Shown here: piece after piece, positions 10,428 through 21,644 of the stretch
How the letters are laid out: every line of letters begins with the position of its first letter
Position numbering within the stretch: position 1 is the first letter of the stretch
Assembly: GCA_024195585.1 (NCBI GenBank)
Contig: SWBL01000051.1
Location: forward strand, 62,001 to 126,000
Source of the DNA: Aureobasidium sp. EXF-3400
Taxonomy: Eukaryota; Ascomycota; Dothideomycetes; Dothideales; Saccotheciaceae
DNA: 64,000 nucleotides
Reading direction: 5' to 3'
The notes under the pieces: model-generated
What the model was told of the DNA's origin: nothing
The model's database searches: none
Seen by the model: only the letters and a program-made list of their open reading frames with translations
Position numbers and translations under genes: made by a program

Positions 10428-13400
10428 CTACTGGAAATTGGCTGCAGATGGCATGCCGGGCATTGCCCTTGTGCTGGGTGCAAAACTGCCTTCGATCCTG
10501 CGTTTGGCTTCTTGCTTCTCGGCCATGCTGGGGTTCTCCTTGCGCATGTCGGGCATATGAGGCGCCTCATTGGGACTGTGTCCAATTGACATGCCGACGC
10601 GAACCTATTCAAGAAATTAGCAACACGTATGACAATTACTTTACTGTGATCACCACTTACCAGTGTTTCCAATGCTCCGTTAGAGTTGTCCACCAAATCA
10701 TCATCGAATAACATCTTTCCAGGCTCGAACAGCAGCAACAATGTGCTGCCACCAAACTTGAAGTATCCCAATTCTTCCGCGCGGCTCACCTTCTCTCCTG
10801 CCTCTCGCGTAATGACTGTACTGCCAACCATCATGGCTCCAACACAGATGACCATCACGCGTCCGTGCTTTGGACTGTCAATTGGCACAACCACTCTGAC
10901 ATTTTCACCATACACATCGAGCGCACTGCGGATAGCCATGGGGTTGACAGTATAGTACTCACCGTCGATGAGCTTCGGCTCAAGCATTGTACCATCCACT
11001 GGAATGTGGAAACGATGGTAGTCCTGCGGTGCCAGACGGAAGATACCCATGGCGCCACCGACGTATCGTTTGGCATCTTCGGGGTATGCATTACCCAAAA
11101 GTCGCTCCACCGAAAATTCTCGTCCCTTGACCCATACACGTTGAGCTTCTGTGATCTGGTTGAATACGACTGTCCGGCAGTCTGCTGGCGAAACAACAAT
11201 CTCCGGCCTGTCAGGAGCCGAGCAGGGTCTAGCATCTGGCTTCAGCTTGCGGTAGAAGAACTCGTTAAAGCTCTTAAAATCTGATGTTTTCAAGAGAACC
11301 TCTGACATATCCAGCTGATGGAAGTTGATGAACCCAGGAATCTGCGACGCTGAAGCGGGGTCGTCGTACTTGCGGCCCTGCTTGAAGGACAAAGATCGAA
11401 GAAGTTTGCGAATCCTCTTTTTCTCCATGTCCCTGCTCTTGAGGCCCTTGTAGAGCAGTCGGATACCCAGTCTGACATAGACACTCATCCTCTCCTCATT
11501 AATCTGTCCAGTGATACGGTCTTGAACGAGAATGTTGGCACTGTTGGCTCCAATCTTGTAGCCACCATAACCAATCTTGGTGATGACCTTGCTGTACCAC
11601 TTTCTCTGTGCTTGGCTGCTGGTCACGAAGCCACCCATGACGATATTATTGACAGCACGCCAGTCCTGCGAGGCACATGTGGCTACATGGGTGATGATGT
11701 CGGCTTCAGAGTTCTTCTTGTCGAGACGAGGCTGGTGACAGATAGGGCACTCCTTGATCTCCACGACATGCTCCTCGCCCTTCTCTTCATCCGCGAGATC
11801 ATCGTCCGGCAAAGCACCACCTTCCTCTCCGTCGGCTGAAAGGTCCTGAATTTCAAGTGCTGGAACTACCGAGGTCTGAGATTGGTTGTTCAAAGGTGTT
11901 CCCTGACTTGAGCTGTCTTCGGAATGTACAAGACTGTCAGATGACTTTGAGCCATCGGCGGAAGTCAGCTTCGAGGTTTTCGTCTCCGAGATATGAAGCT
12001 TTCCCTGGATGGTATCCGCAAGAGTTGCCTTCTTCTGGTATTTCGTAAGCTGATCCTCCAGACACATCACTGCCTGATCCATAGTCAAGACCTCTTCTCC
12101 CCCATTCTCATAAGCAAATCGTTTGAACCAGGAGTTGATGGTGTCCCCGTGGAGAGTAGAGCCAAGGGTATCAAGCATGGTAGTGATCTCAACCTTGTCA
12201 AGATTTCCGGTGTCATCCGCATCATAGTGCTTCAACATAGCGCGCCAGAATTGTTGACGAAGGGCTTGGTATGGTAGGTATTTGACTTTGATGTGAACAA
12301 TAGGATTGTGCTTGTCTTCCCATCTGTCCTTGTTTTTCAGTTGCAATGGAATGGCGTAGTACTTGAGGTCTGGGTCCTCAATACCATCCTGGTCGACGTT
12401 CATCTGAGGAATGTTATGAGCGTCGGTCATGTATGGATTGCTGGTCGTTGGGGTCATCGGTGACGGAAAGTCTTCGCGTGTGTCGACAGCGTTCAAGGAG
12501 TCACCCGAGTCCTCCTTTCGTAATGCAGGTCTATGATTCATGCTAGTAGTCGAAGGCGTCCTGGATAGTCTGTTAAGGTCTTTTGCTGACGCATTGCGAG
12601 ACGATCTACTAAGCGTCTGGCTTGATTGTGAGCGCGAGGAATTTAGACGGAACCGTGAACGTCTATATTCAGTGTTTGGTGTGATGCCAGCGTCAGGTGT
12701 GTCCGGACAACGGTAGAGGCCAGTTTCTGGATCTGCTTCTGGTTGAACAGCTCTAGCTCTTTCAAGAGAGAAAGTGGCAGCGCCAACGAAATCGTTTCCG
12801 GAGAGCTTGTCTCTGTCGATGACAGTAAGGTTGAGCGAGTAGTTGATTTCATGTCGCAAGACCTGGAAGACGAGCTTCTCCTCGAAGACAGGATTGAGGT
12901 TGTGCCTGATGACGCGAGTTCTGTATGTTTTTTTACCCAGCGAGCTGACAACGAAAGGATCCATGTCAAAGGAAGTGCGTGTCATATTGCGCTCAGGAGG
13001 CAGGTCTGTCACCTTTTGAATCTCGACAAAGAGAACACCAGCAACAGCACTCATACCATTGAACTCGTAAGCCTTCAGCTTGGTCTTTCGCTTCAGACGG
13101 GCGAGTCTGTGTCTCTTCTTCCTCTTTTCTGCTTGCTCGGGACTGCCCCCATCAACATCCTCGTCGTCTTCGTCATCGTCGGGGGATTCTTCTGCTCGGG
13201 CAAGTTCGTCCAGATCCTCGTCTCCCTCAGCGGGATCTTCAAGGGCGACAACGCCGTAGAATTTTTGGAGGGTCTGTTGGGCGGTGGCGTTCGGATTGAT
13301 AGGGTCGAATACGGAGAACTTTAGGAGGACTTCACCAGAGGCATGGCTCTTCTTGCGGCCCGATTTTCTAGATTCGAGCCTATACCACTTGGGCTGTGTC

Positions 13401-13999
13401 TGATGTTAGCTGGAGTCAAGTCGATATTGAGTGTGGCTGTGCTTGCCTCCTGAATTGTTTGTCCGTTGGTAAAGATGTCCTCGAGAGCGACATCAAACTC
13501 GCCCATGTAGTCTTTGCTAAAGCGATCTTTGTCCCAGCACACACCCTCGAGCAGCAGACTCGAGATGCCCGAGATAGGGAGGTCGAAGGTTTGGTTCCAT
13601 TTCGGGTTCAATGTCTTATCGATTACAGAGGTAGCCTCACGCGCGTCTCCTAGGGTAATAACTAGGTACTGCAGAGCCAGTGAGTGGCGAGTCTTGAGCG
13701 GATGGGGTTGGGAAGCTGCTTACGGGATCGCTGGTGCCATTCTTATCTTTGGGTGCGAGATTTCGGCCCTGAACAAGGCGTGTCAGCTTGGTCTGGTTAG
13801 GACTGGAAAAATAGGCCAGACATACCTCGAGCACCTGTACTCTCAAGACCAGATTGAAGCCCTTGTGGTCTCCCTGCTCCTCTGCCTTCCTCTTGGGGCT
13901 CACGGCTCGACTGTTGCTCTGGCTGTCAGTTGACTTGATCGAGGCGGTGCTCTTGAAGCGATGTAGCGACAGGTGCGGCGTCAATCGTGGTCGAGGCAT
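10428..13999 (-). CDS. PSD2: Phosphatidylserine decarboxylase with two C2 domains (PSD2 type)
   Basis: Five exons: 13999-13826, 13768-13724, 13668-13447, 13393-10661 and 10604-10428, giving about 1116 residues. It converts phosphatidylserine to phosphatidylethanolamine; yeast PSD2 acts in Golgi/endosomes. C2 domain 1 spans roughly residues 45-170 (EGRNLAPKDKNGTSDPYLVI, TLNPKWNQTFDLPI, PKWYRLESRKSG, GEVLLKFSVFDP). C2 domain 2 spans roughly 260-370 (MDPFVVSSLGKKTYRTRV, HNLNPVFEEKLVF). An EF-hand-like loop, DADDTGNLDKVEI, lies near 530, and a CPICHQPR...HVATC zinc-ribbon-like patch near 690. The catalytic domain has FHIPVDGTM, YYTVNPMAI and the autoprocessing motif FKFGGSTLLLLFEPGK near 1026, with GGST where cleavage creates the pyruvoyl alpha chain. 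The intron at 13446-13394 is a GC-AG intron (GCAAGC...GACACAG). No mitochondrial presequence or long TM segment is obvious, consistent with the PSD2 class. Confidence 0.95.
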
Positions 14000-14847
14000 A
14001 GCGATGGATTAATGTGTGGACTGTGTTGCGGCCAGCGCAGCGCCTGCACTTGGCAATGATGGGTATTGGGCAAGCAAAGGGGAAGCTGCAGATGGCAGCA
14101 ACAACGTCCTCTGGTCTAGAGTGGAGATGATGAAATGGCCGTTAAGCTTCCTCTATAAATACGAGCGTTGGATGCTGAGCAGCTGCGGGGGGAATGGCGG
14201 CCGTGGGTCGCGACTTGCGAGATTAAATCAACATCATCGACATGTTTCGAGCTTTCCTGCTTAGCATCCAAAGGGGAACAGAGTGACATTGGACGTCAAG
14301 CTCCACTCAATCCTTCCTGAACTGCTTCGACTCCTTTGTTGTACACTGCCTGAACCTCTGTTGCTATTGATAACCACATCGGATGCTCACAGCCACACGA
14401 ACTATGGAGGTTTGCCCCTCGTTGCTGTCGTGGCCTGGCCCTGAAAGTCTGTCTGCTTCCGCGCTACTCCGCTGCCGTCTCGGCTGTCTTTACTCTACAG
14501 GAGCATACGTCAGCTGGTTGCACAATTATGAACAACAGCTGCATAATCCCCTCTTGACAGTTTTCTACTCAAGTAGCAGACACAGATGCGATGGGTTATA
14601 GTTGGTTCTGATTCGTGTGTATGTATATAGGTATGTCTTGTAGACAGTGAAGGTATCCTAAAGATCGTCGTCCGTGATATAAAAATAGAAGAAAAACGCC
14701 ATTTCTGCCAGAATACCCAAAGGCAGCCCGAACAAAGAATATTAGCCCCGAATAAAGATGCATAAACACCTCTCATCCATGAACAATGCAAACTACTCAT
14801 CGCAGCAAAAGAAATCGTAAAAGCTCAACGGAAAAACACCATGACAT
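14000..14847. other. PSD2 promoter region
   Basis: An 848-base gap between tandem minus-strand genes. The right part is the 3' flank of the phosphatase gene and the left part the PSD2 promoter. The weak frame at 14510-14800 (-) has no domain. Confidence 0.5.
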
Positions 14848-15860
14848 CTAAGCCTTGACCTGAGTGGCCTTGACCTCGGAGAAGGTCTCGGGCCAGATGA
14901 ACATACGCTCGTCGCGCGGTGTCATGGCAGCAAAAGTAGGAATAGCCTTCTTGGAGCTGACACGGCGCCACATGTTTGCGCGAGGGTTGAAGTTGCTGGG
15001 CAAGCCCTTTCCCTTTGTCTTCTCGTCGTCGATCTTGGCAATCTTGATGACTTCCTTCTGGATGTCGGCGAAGGTGTCGAAGGGGATGTAGGCAATCTTG
15101 TTTTCGATGCAGTACTCTTCGAGACGGAGGCCGCGGCGAGCGAAGAGGACATCGGAGTGACGGGCGGCGGGCAAGTCGGAGACACCGTCACCGATGAAGA
15201 TGATCATGGGGATGGTGCCGTCGTCGGATTCCAGTTGTGCGGCTTCCTTGTATTCGTTGATGGAAAGCTCCTTGTCATGACCGAGCTCGTTGTCATGACG
15301 CCACTTGACCTTCCACGAACTACCGTCCTCAGAGATATCGGCCTCGTTGGCGACAATATCAATGTTGGCAGCTGCCTCCTCTCCCAAGAAATGATCGAGA
15401 ACACTGCGGAGGATGGGCTTCAAGCCAGCAGAGATGACGTTGAAGGGAATCTTGTTGTTCAAACAGAACTGGTGGAAGTTCTTGAACTCGGGGTCGATGT
15501 CCAGACCTTCCTTCATAGCCTCGAAACCGTCGGCGAAGGGAACGTTCAAAGATCCCCACATCTCCTCGGAAACATCGCGGAAGGAACGCTCTCCGGACTT
15601 GATCTGCTCGTCGAGGATCTCGCGCTGCTCAGTACCACAGCCGAAGGCGTTGAACAGGATGTGACCTGTGTCTTGCATGAAGATTGTGCCATCGAAGTCT
15701 GAAGGGCAATAGAGTCAGCAACGCCCTCCCTCAGCGGCATAGAGAACAACCTACCTGAGAAACAGACGATCTTGCGCTTGGTGTTGAGCGGGGCGGTGCT
15801 AACAGTGCTGCCAGGCATGGTTGCTTGAGGGACCTTAAGAGAAGCGGAAGACATAGACAT
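14848..15860 (-). CDS. HAD-superfamily phosphatase, PYP1/MtnX-like
   Basis: Two exons, 15860-15755 and 15698-14848, with a 56-nt intron (GTAGGT...CTTCAG), give 318 residues. HAD motif I is rebuilt across the splice as KRKIVCFSDFDGTIF, with the catalytic DFDGT. Motif II/III-like segments are FNVISAGLKPILRSVLDHFL and DIVANEADI, and motif IV is IFIGDGVSDLPAARHSDVLF, followed by ARRGLRLEEYC and IPFDTFADIQ. The order GHDKELSINEYK - GDGVSDLPAA - FARRG - FDTF matches yeast Pyp1 (YNL010W), a polyol/glycerol phosphate phosphatase, and more loosely the bacterial MtnX family. A cytosolic metabolite-repair or small-phosphate phosphatase is the likely role; the substrate cannot be read from sequence. The C-terminal ~45 residues, after DEKTKGKGLPSNF, extend beyond the yeast protein. 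Confidence 0.85.
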
Positions 15861-17840
15861 CTCGACCGAAGAGAAGCAAGTGGGCAGGATTGGAGACTGG
15901 TTTTGTTAAATCCTCAAGGGATAATTGTGGACCGCGATGTCAGAGGAGGAAAAAAATGGACCTTTGAGAGAGCACAACGTCAACAAACCAAGAGGGGCGG
16001 AGGGGAAGTTCACTACTCTTATACAATCCTCGATCTCCGACCGGTAGCGAGGGCGAACAATAGGACGCCTCCTCCGAATCGAGACTAGACACGCCTACCG
16101 TATCTCGCCCATGGGGTGTGGACCAAGAGGCGGGTTGAGAACTGGTCAGCGCGGTTGGGGCCCTCAGCTAAACACAAAGTAGAGATGCGGCTTAAAAAAA
16201 GCCTATGGTAACGGGACGTCTATGCTATGCTAACGATAGAGCAATTGATTGGCTGCGATGAACAAGATGCCATCCTCTCAGCGGTTGTGAGCGGTCTAGA
16301 AAGTCCATTGTCTCTACGTCGGTGGCAACATATCCGCATGAAAGGCGAAGAGCCAGCTGCCAAAGGGCGTCCAGAGCCGCATGCCCGCAGAGGCAGAATT
16401 TACGTTGAGCTCTTCTTCTCGCTTGACGGCAAGAGAACCCAAATCGTGATGGCAACAAAAGGGCAACGAAAACGTGGTCGAAAAGGTCTTTGCTTCCGAG
16501 GTAACCAGAGCCTAATCGCTTGCATGCAGGAAATCCCGTTGTGTTGGAGTTGTGTGATCGAGATCCTATGAATTGTCCACCGCCTCTGTCTGTTCCCAAA
16601 TGGTGAACTGAAGATAGAGGTGCACCTCCATACTGGGTCGCTGCACGCACAACTCATCTTGCAAGAAGACGTCTTCGTTACCTTCATCCTTCTGAGTCTC
16701 ACAACTTGAATCACCAGAACGAAGAGGTACAGTACAACCAAAACCAAACCTGCCCTGATGATCGATCTGGAGACACAACGTCGGGGACCCCAAGAACGCG
16801 GGCAGAAACAGTCACCTACGTCACTCAAAACACGCAGCCGTTGTTAACCTGTGGATACTTTCCCTTACATCCCCGATGTTCTCCATAGCAGCGGCATACA
16901 AACCCGATAAATTCGCGTCTATATCCGCTGCTGCGTCTGCTGCTCCAGATGTGCATAAGCTGCTATGCAAAAAGAGATACTAGTGCACGCTGTTCCAGCG
17001 ATTTGCAACCGTTTTCTTTTTTCCCAAATGTGGCAAGCAAGATAGGCTGTGCTTATTACAGCATGTACAAGAATTTGGGCGGGTTATCTCCGAGCGCTTT
17101 TGTGTGTTCGAGTCGAAACTTCTGACTTTCCAAACAGTGGGCATTCGTATTTCAGCATCACATGGGAAGCACAAGGCCGGGTGGGACTCATTGTTCGTCT
17201 TTTGAAGGAAAGAGAGTTCGAAATTATATATACTATGAGTAGACAGGAGGACGAAACACAAGGGAATCATGCAATGAGTTCAAAGAAAAAAGAAGTGACA
17301 AACTTCGATAGAAAGGGAAAAGGCATGGGGAGTCAGGAGTGAGAACAGAAAAACGAGAAATGACCTCCCAACCCCTCCCTTGAACGTCCCACGCATTTGT
17401 ATCTAGGACGCCGCTTTGCCCAGAAGATTCAAAGAGAAGAAAAACTTGTTTCCCATAGAGGATGGCGGGAAACATCAACGCGGAGCAGGAAGATGACAGA
17501 AGCAGACCGCTTCACTGTCCATCTCCTAGCTATGAAAAAGAAAAGACCCATAATTCGCCCTCGAGATTAGATCAATCGAGAGGCCTGAATAGAATCGACG
17601 ATTTTGTTGTGTCAGAGTGCTGTGGTTATATGTCGGCAGTCGTCAAAAACAACGCGTGCCCAGGCAGATGAAGACAGGTGACTGTTTTGGATTTTCCAGA
17701 TGCAAAATGCGATTGACCGGGATACTGAAGAGAGATCCGGAAACATGGAGTTAAGACTGTTAATCCTTGAACTCCGGTCAAAGAGGGGAATATACGAAGA
17801 AACAAATGCACCTCTTCTGTTCGTCCGTGTCTCTTCGCGC
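15861..17840. other. Intergenic, no supported gene
   Basis: About 2 kb between the phosphatase promoter and the G-alpha 3' end. Overlapping open frames occur on both strands at 16225-16828; one minus-strand frame has a hydrophobic run (SIIRAGLVLVVLYLFVLVIQ) but no start context, splice structure or family match that I recognise. The rest, 17000-17800, reads as the 3'UTR and flank of the G-alpha gene. Confidence 0.45.
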
Positions 17841-19071
17841 TTAGATGAGACCGGCCAATCTGAGGTTTTCTTGAATGATGATATCTGGAAGTGTTGTCAG
17901 TAAAGTGTGTCGTAACATTGTAGAGTGTCAGGAACGTACCGTTGACGGCAGCCATGACGAATCTGATTTGCATAGTATCGGTGGCGCAGGTGAAATGTGT
18001 GTAAATCTGCTTGGTCTCGTGCTGGTTCAAGCTGACGAAACGGTTCAGGATGTAGTCGCAAGCAGCAGCGTAGTCGGCACCGCCCTCATAGTCAGGGAAG
18101 TAGTTCTTCATGGGGCTGACGGGCAACTTCTCCTTGAATCTATCGATCTTGTTGAGGAAGAGAATGATAGATGTCTTGACGAACCACCTTGAGTTGCAAA
18201 TGCTGTCGAACAGGGTCAAGGCTTCTTGCATACGGTTGACGGTTTCATCTTCGAAGAGCAGCTGGTCGTATTCTGAGATGGCGACAAGGAACAGAATGGT
18301 GGTAACGTTCTCGAAGCAGTGAATCCACTTCTTACGCTCGGAACGTTGACCACCGACGTCGAACATGCGGTAGGTAAGGTCGCCAATGATGAAGGTGGTC
18401 TCGGTGATACCGGTTGTCTTGACACGGGAACGGAGCACATCTTGGTCGTTGGGGATGTAGTCAGGCTGGGCGATACGGTCTATCGAATCAAAGTAGCTAT
18501 CACAATGGTCAGCAAGTTGAGATGCGATGCGCGGACAGGCACAGCAACATACTATTTGGCAGAATCATTGAGCTGGTACTCTCTTGAGCGCTGGAAGCAG
18601 GCCTGGACACCAGGATCCTTCCACAGGACGGAAATGGCGTTGCCAACCTCTGGGGGAAGGTTGTCGCCTTCGATCTGTGCGGGTTGCATGAAAATTGTCT
18701 GGACGTGGTACTCGGCTCTCTGGTCATCGAGGGGAAGCTCCAGCGACTCCATTGCTTCGAGGATGACGCGCATAGATTGGACAGTGTTACTGAAGATGAT
18801 TTCCTTGAAGGACTCTCTCTCGTCGCGAGAGTAGCCGCCCTCGTGGATAAGCTTCATCTGCTTAAGGATGGTCGACTTTCCGGATTCACCGGCACCTGCG
18901 CATCTTGTGTCAGCGAAAGCCCAGGGTGTCGGCAGAGACTGGCGACAACGAACCGAGCAAGAGCATCTTGATCTCATTTCTCTGCATCATGCGATCCTTC
19001 TTCAATTGGTTCTCAATCTCCTCGTTCCTCTGCTTGCCCTCCTTGTCTTCGGTGCTCATACCACAACCCAT
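17841..19071 (-). CDS. Heterotrimeric G protein alpha subunit, group I (FadA/GNA-1 type)
   Basis: Four exons: 19071-18954, 18895-18553, 18496-17940 and 17884-17841, giving exactly 353 residues, the usual size. It starts MGCGMSTEDKEGKQRNEEIE, with myristoylation Gly2 and palmitoylation Cys3. G1 is LLLGAGESGKSTILKQMKL. The switch region is VLRSRVKTTGITE, then MFDVGGQRSERKKWIHCFEN with the catalytic Gln. G4 is LFLNKIDRFKEKLP and G5 is FTCATDT. Group I subunits couple seven-helix receptors at the plasma membrane to cAMP and MAP-kinase signalling for growth, conidiation and virulence. The oddity is the tail. The last exon encodes DIIIQENLRLAGLI, whereas the group I consensus ends in CGLI, so the -4 cysteine, the pertussis-toxin ADP-ribosylation site, is alanine (GCC). 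Splice junctions and frame around it are clean. Confidence 0.96.
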
Positions 19072-21644
19072 TTTTGCGGCGGTTGTGTTGTTTGGTCGAT
19101 AACGGTATTCAAAAGGTGGCGGTTGCCGGGATGTAATGAGAGAAACGCGCAAAGGCGATTACCAGAGATGCTGTGAGGCTTGTCAGCATGCGTCGCACCA
19201 GCGAGGTCGTCAGTGGTACATGAGGCTTGTAAAGTTTTTGATGCAGTGAATGGTGGTGAGGAAAGAAGACGCGAAGAAAGACGAAAGAGATGTGAGAGCC
19301 GAAGCAGACAAACGACGACGTTGACGAATAATAGCGAATGAAGAAGTACGTCGGTCAAGTTTGAAGTTTGGCAGTTCGTGGCTGGGATTCGAACGACGGC
19401 TTGACGTGCAGGATCTGAGGGCGATTGCTCGACGCAGACAAGCGAATCGACAGATCAAGGTGACGAAAATAGAGAGGGTGGTGCAGGCAAGGGAAGATGA
19501 GCTGTGAGTGGGTACCGACCTTGAGGTGCGACAGCGGGGCGAGTCTGACAAGGAGAGTGAAGCTGCGCGAAGCGGTAGAGTCCTTTTGCTCGTAGACCTG
19601 GTCGGAGAGCAAGGAATTGTACGTGTAGCGTATGTGGAATTGGAGGACGATGGGTCAGATGTCAGATTCGATAGATTGACCGTCGCTCGTTGGCGGGCTA
19701 ATTGACGGCGAAAGTGGAAAAGGCCAACGGCGGTGCAGCAGGGACCGACGTCGATTGAAAAGTGCAGGAAACGCAGAAACGTAGAAACGTCTTTGGTGTG
19801 CAATTTTCAGCGGTTGGCGTGCAGCTGAGTCGAAGGATAAAAAGACAAAGAGGCAAGGAGCAGTCTGCTGTGCGACAAGCAAGCCCAGAGACGAGACGAC
19901 GAGAGACTGTTGTTTGCAGAGCTGGCAAGGCCAAACGAGTCAACTTCAGCAGCGCCGCCAGCAAGCATGCGATAAAATCAAAAGGGGCTGGCTGCCGGCC
20001 GACTTGGGCCGCGGAAGACGTTTAGCCCGAAACCAACACCAGAGAGTCAGGATGACTCGCGCACTCAAACGCTGATCTCAAAGCAATCTCGAAGACAATC
20101 AATTGGGACTCTGTCTGCTACACTCGGCCGTCTATATGTCTTGCTGCTCTGTGTTCCACGACACATGCTTCCCACTGCCACGTCTGTGTCGACGACACCA
20201 CTCGCTTTTCCTCGCATGTCGCTGAACTTCCAGCCATCTCGAAAGCTGGCAGATTTGATCAGACACTCAGACCACCCTAGCAGGGTGCAATTTAATACCA
20301 AGAGCACAGGCTTCGACCTCCACACGCTAACACCTTCCTAACTTAAGGCTGAGGCCCTAACTCGACCAACGACTTGCCTCTGCCGAAGAGCCCAATCTTC
20401 TAGAAGATGGCCTTCGACAAAGAAGAAGCCATCGCACAGTATGAAACGCTCAAGGATGCCTCCATCTCTTGGGTGTGGAAGGCCAACCAAGATTGTCTTG
20501 TTGCTCTTGCTTGTCTGTCAAGCCCTCGGTTTGGCAGATCCTCGACCGAGGTTGAGTTGCCATTGTCTCTGCAGCCTTGCCTAAACATAGATATTTCGCA
20601 CACGCACCATCAATCGCAGGCGCTCTTCCGATCATCGTTCCTACTTCTGAGGCCTTCACCTTCTGCAACACCACTCTACTTGACGCCTTGTGTGCGCCTA
20701 AAACAGCGATGCCGCTCTTCCACACGATCCAGTCGCTTGATTCTTGTCCTCGTCGCTCATCCGTTTTTCTGACTCTACGCTTTCGCTCCACCATTTCCAC
20801 GTGAAGGGACCTACCTTCCCTCTGCAGGAAAAACGGTCGCGCAGACACCGGTGAAATACTTAACCACTAGAGCACAGTCAGCCACCAACCGTGCTTTCCC
20901 TCTTCGCCGAGCAGAAAGAGAGATCCTCGCTTGCGTTGAACATGACTCTTGCAAGCGCGGCCCGGCAAATTGCAGTGTAATCTTGACCGGAAACCTCGAA
21001 CCTTTTCCACGGAGCATGGACTCGCAGTTTGCATCATGGTCGTCGCCCTCTTTGCTTGCCTAGTAGTGATACAAAGACCCTTTCTACGTGCATGACTGAC
21101 CCTGTGAATATCGCTATCAATACAAGCAGTTCCTCATCCGGGGTCAAGAGTCAAGACTACCACTACACCGGATCATGCCGTCTTCCACGTCCACGGTTAC
21201 ACTATTAAGCTGTTAGGGCAATGTTAAGCTACGGGCTCGGCTCAAAGTCAATTGTATAGAAGTCGAGACCTGGAAAATCGACTCTCATGACTTGGTTTCA
21301 GTGAGAAGAGCAGGACACGAGCAGGAATCGTGAACTTGTATGGGTAAATAAGAATGAATGAATTTTGTGCCATACAAGCTGTTCTACAGCTACAGCTGGC
21401 ATGCTATGTAGAAAGGTATATACAATAGAAGTTGTGGGTATCTCCGAAATAAACAAGTGTTTTCAAAGCGATCGAGAGAAAGGTAGCGGACAAGTGGCCG
21501 ATCCAGATCGAAGAGCTTTACTTGACCCGCGGTTCATAGTCGCAGAAATGAGAATGAGATGTGCATGGCAGCATGGTCGCATTTAGTCGTCCGCCGCTTG
21601 GTGGAGGCCGGATGTTGTTGGATACAGAAAAGCTTCGATCACGT
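19072..21644. other. G-alpha promoter/5' leader and LIM gene 3' flank
   Basis: A gap of 2.6 kb. The part near 19072-20000 is likely a long G-alpha leader and promoter. A plus-strand frame starts in good context at 20407 (gaagATGG; MAFDKEEAIAQYETLKDA) but loses protein character after ~25 codons and has no recognisable domain; it may be a small gene's first exon or chance. A sequence near 19388 resembles a tRNA T-arm but has no tRNA around it. Confidence 0.45.

Noticed and set aside
12743..13324. 193-codon plus-strand frame opposite PSD2
   Set aside because: It is antisense to the C2-domain coding region, whose protein matches its family, and the plus-strand peptide has no domain.
15157..15702. 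181-codon plus-strand frame opposite the HAD phosphatase
   Set aside because: Shadow of a strongly biased coding strand; the minus-strand protein carries all HAD motifs.
16225..16828. Overlapping frames, one with a hydrophobic segment
   Set aside because: Open on both strands without start context, splice sites or recognisable family.
19380..19470. Possible tRNA on the minus strand (GTTCGAATCCC, T-arm like)
   Set aside because: No D-arm/A-box, no anticodon stem of correct spacing and no acceptor-stem pairing.
20407..20772. Small gene starting MAFDKEEAIAQYETL
   Set aside because: Good ATG context and a plausible first ~25 residues, but the rest loses protein character and I can build no splice model.
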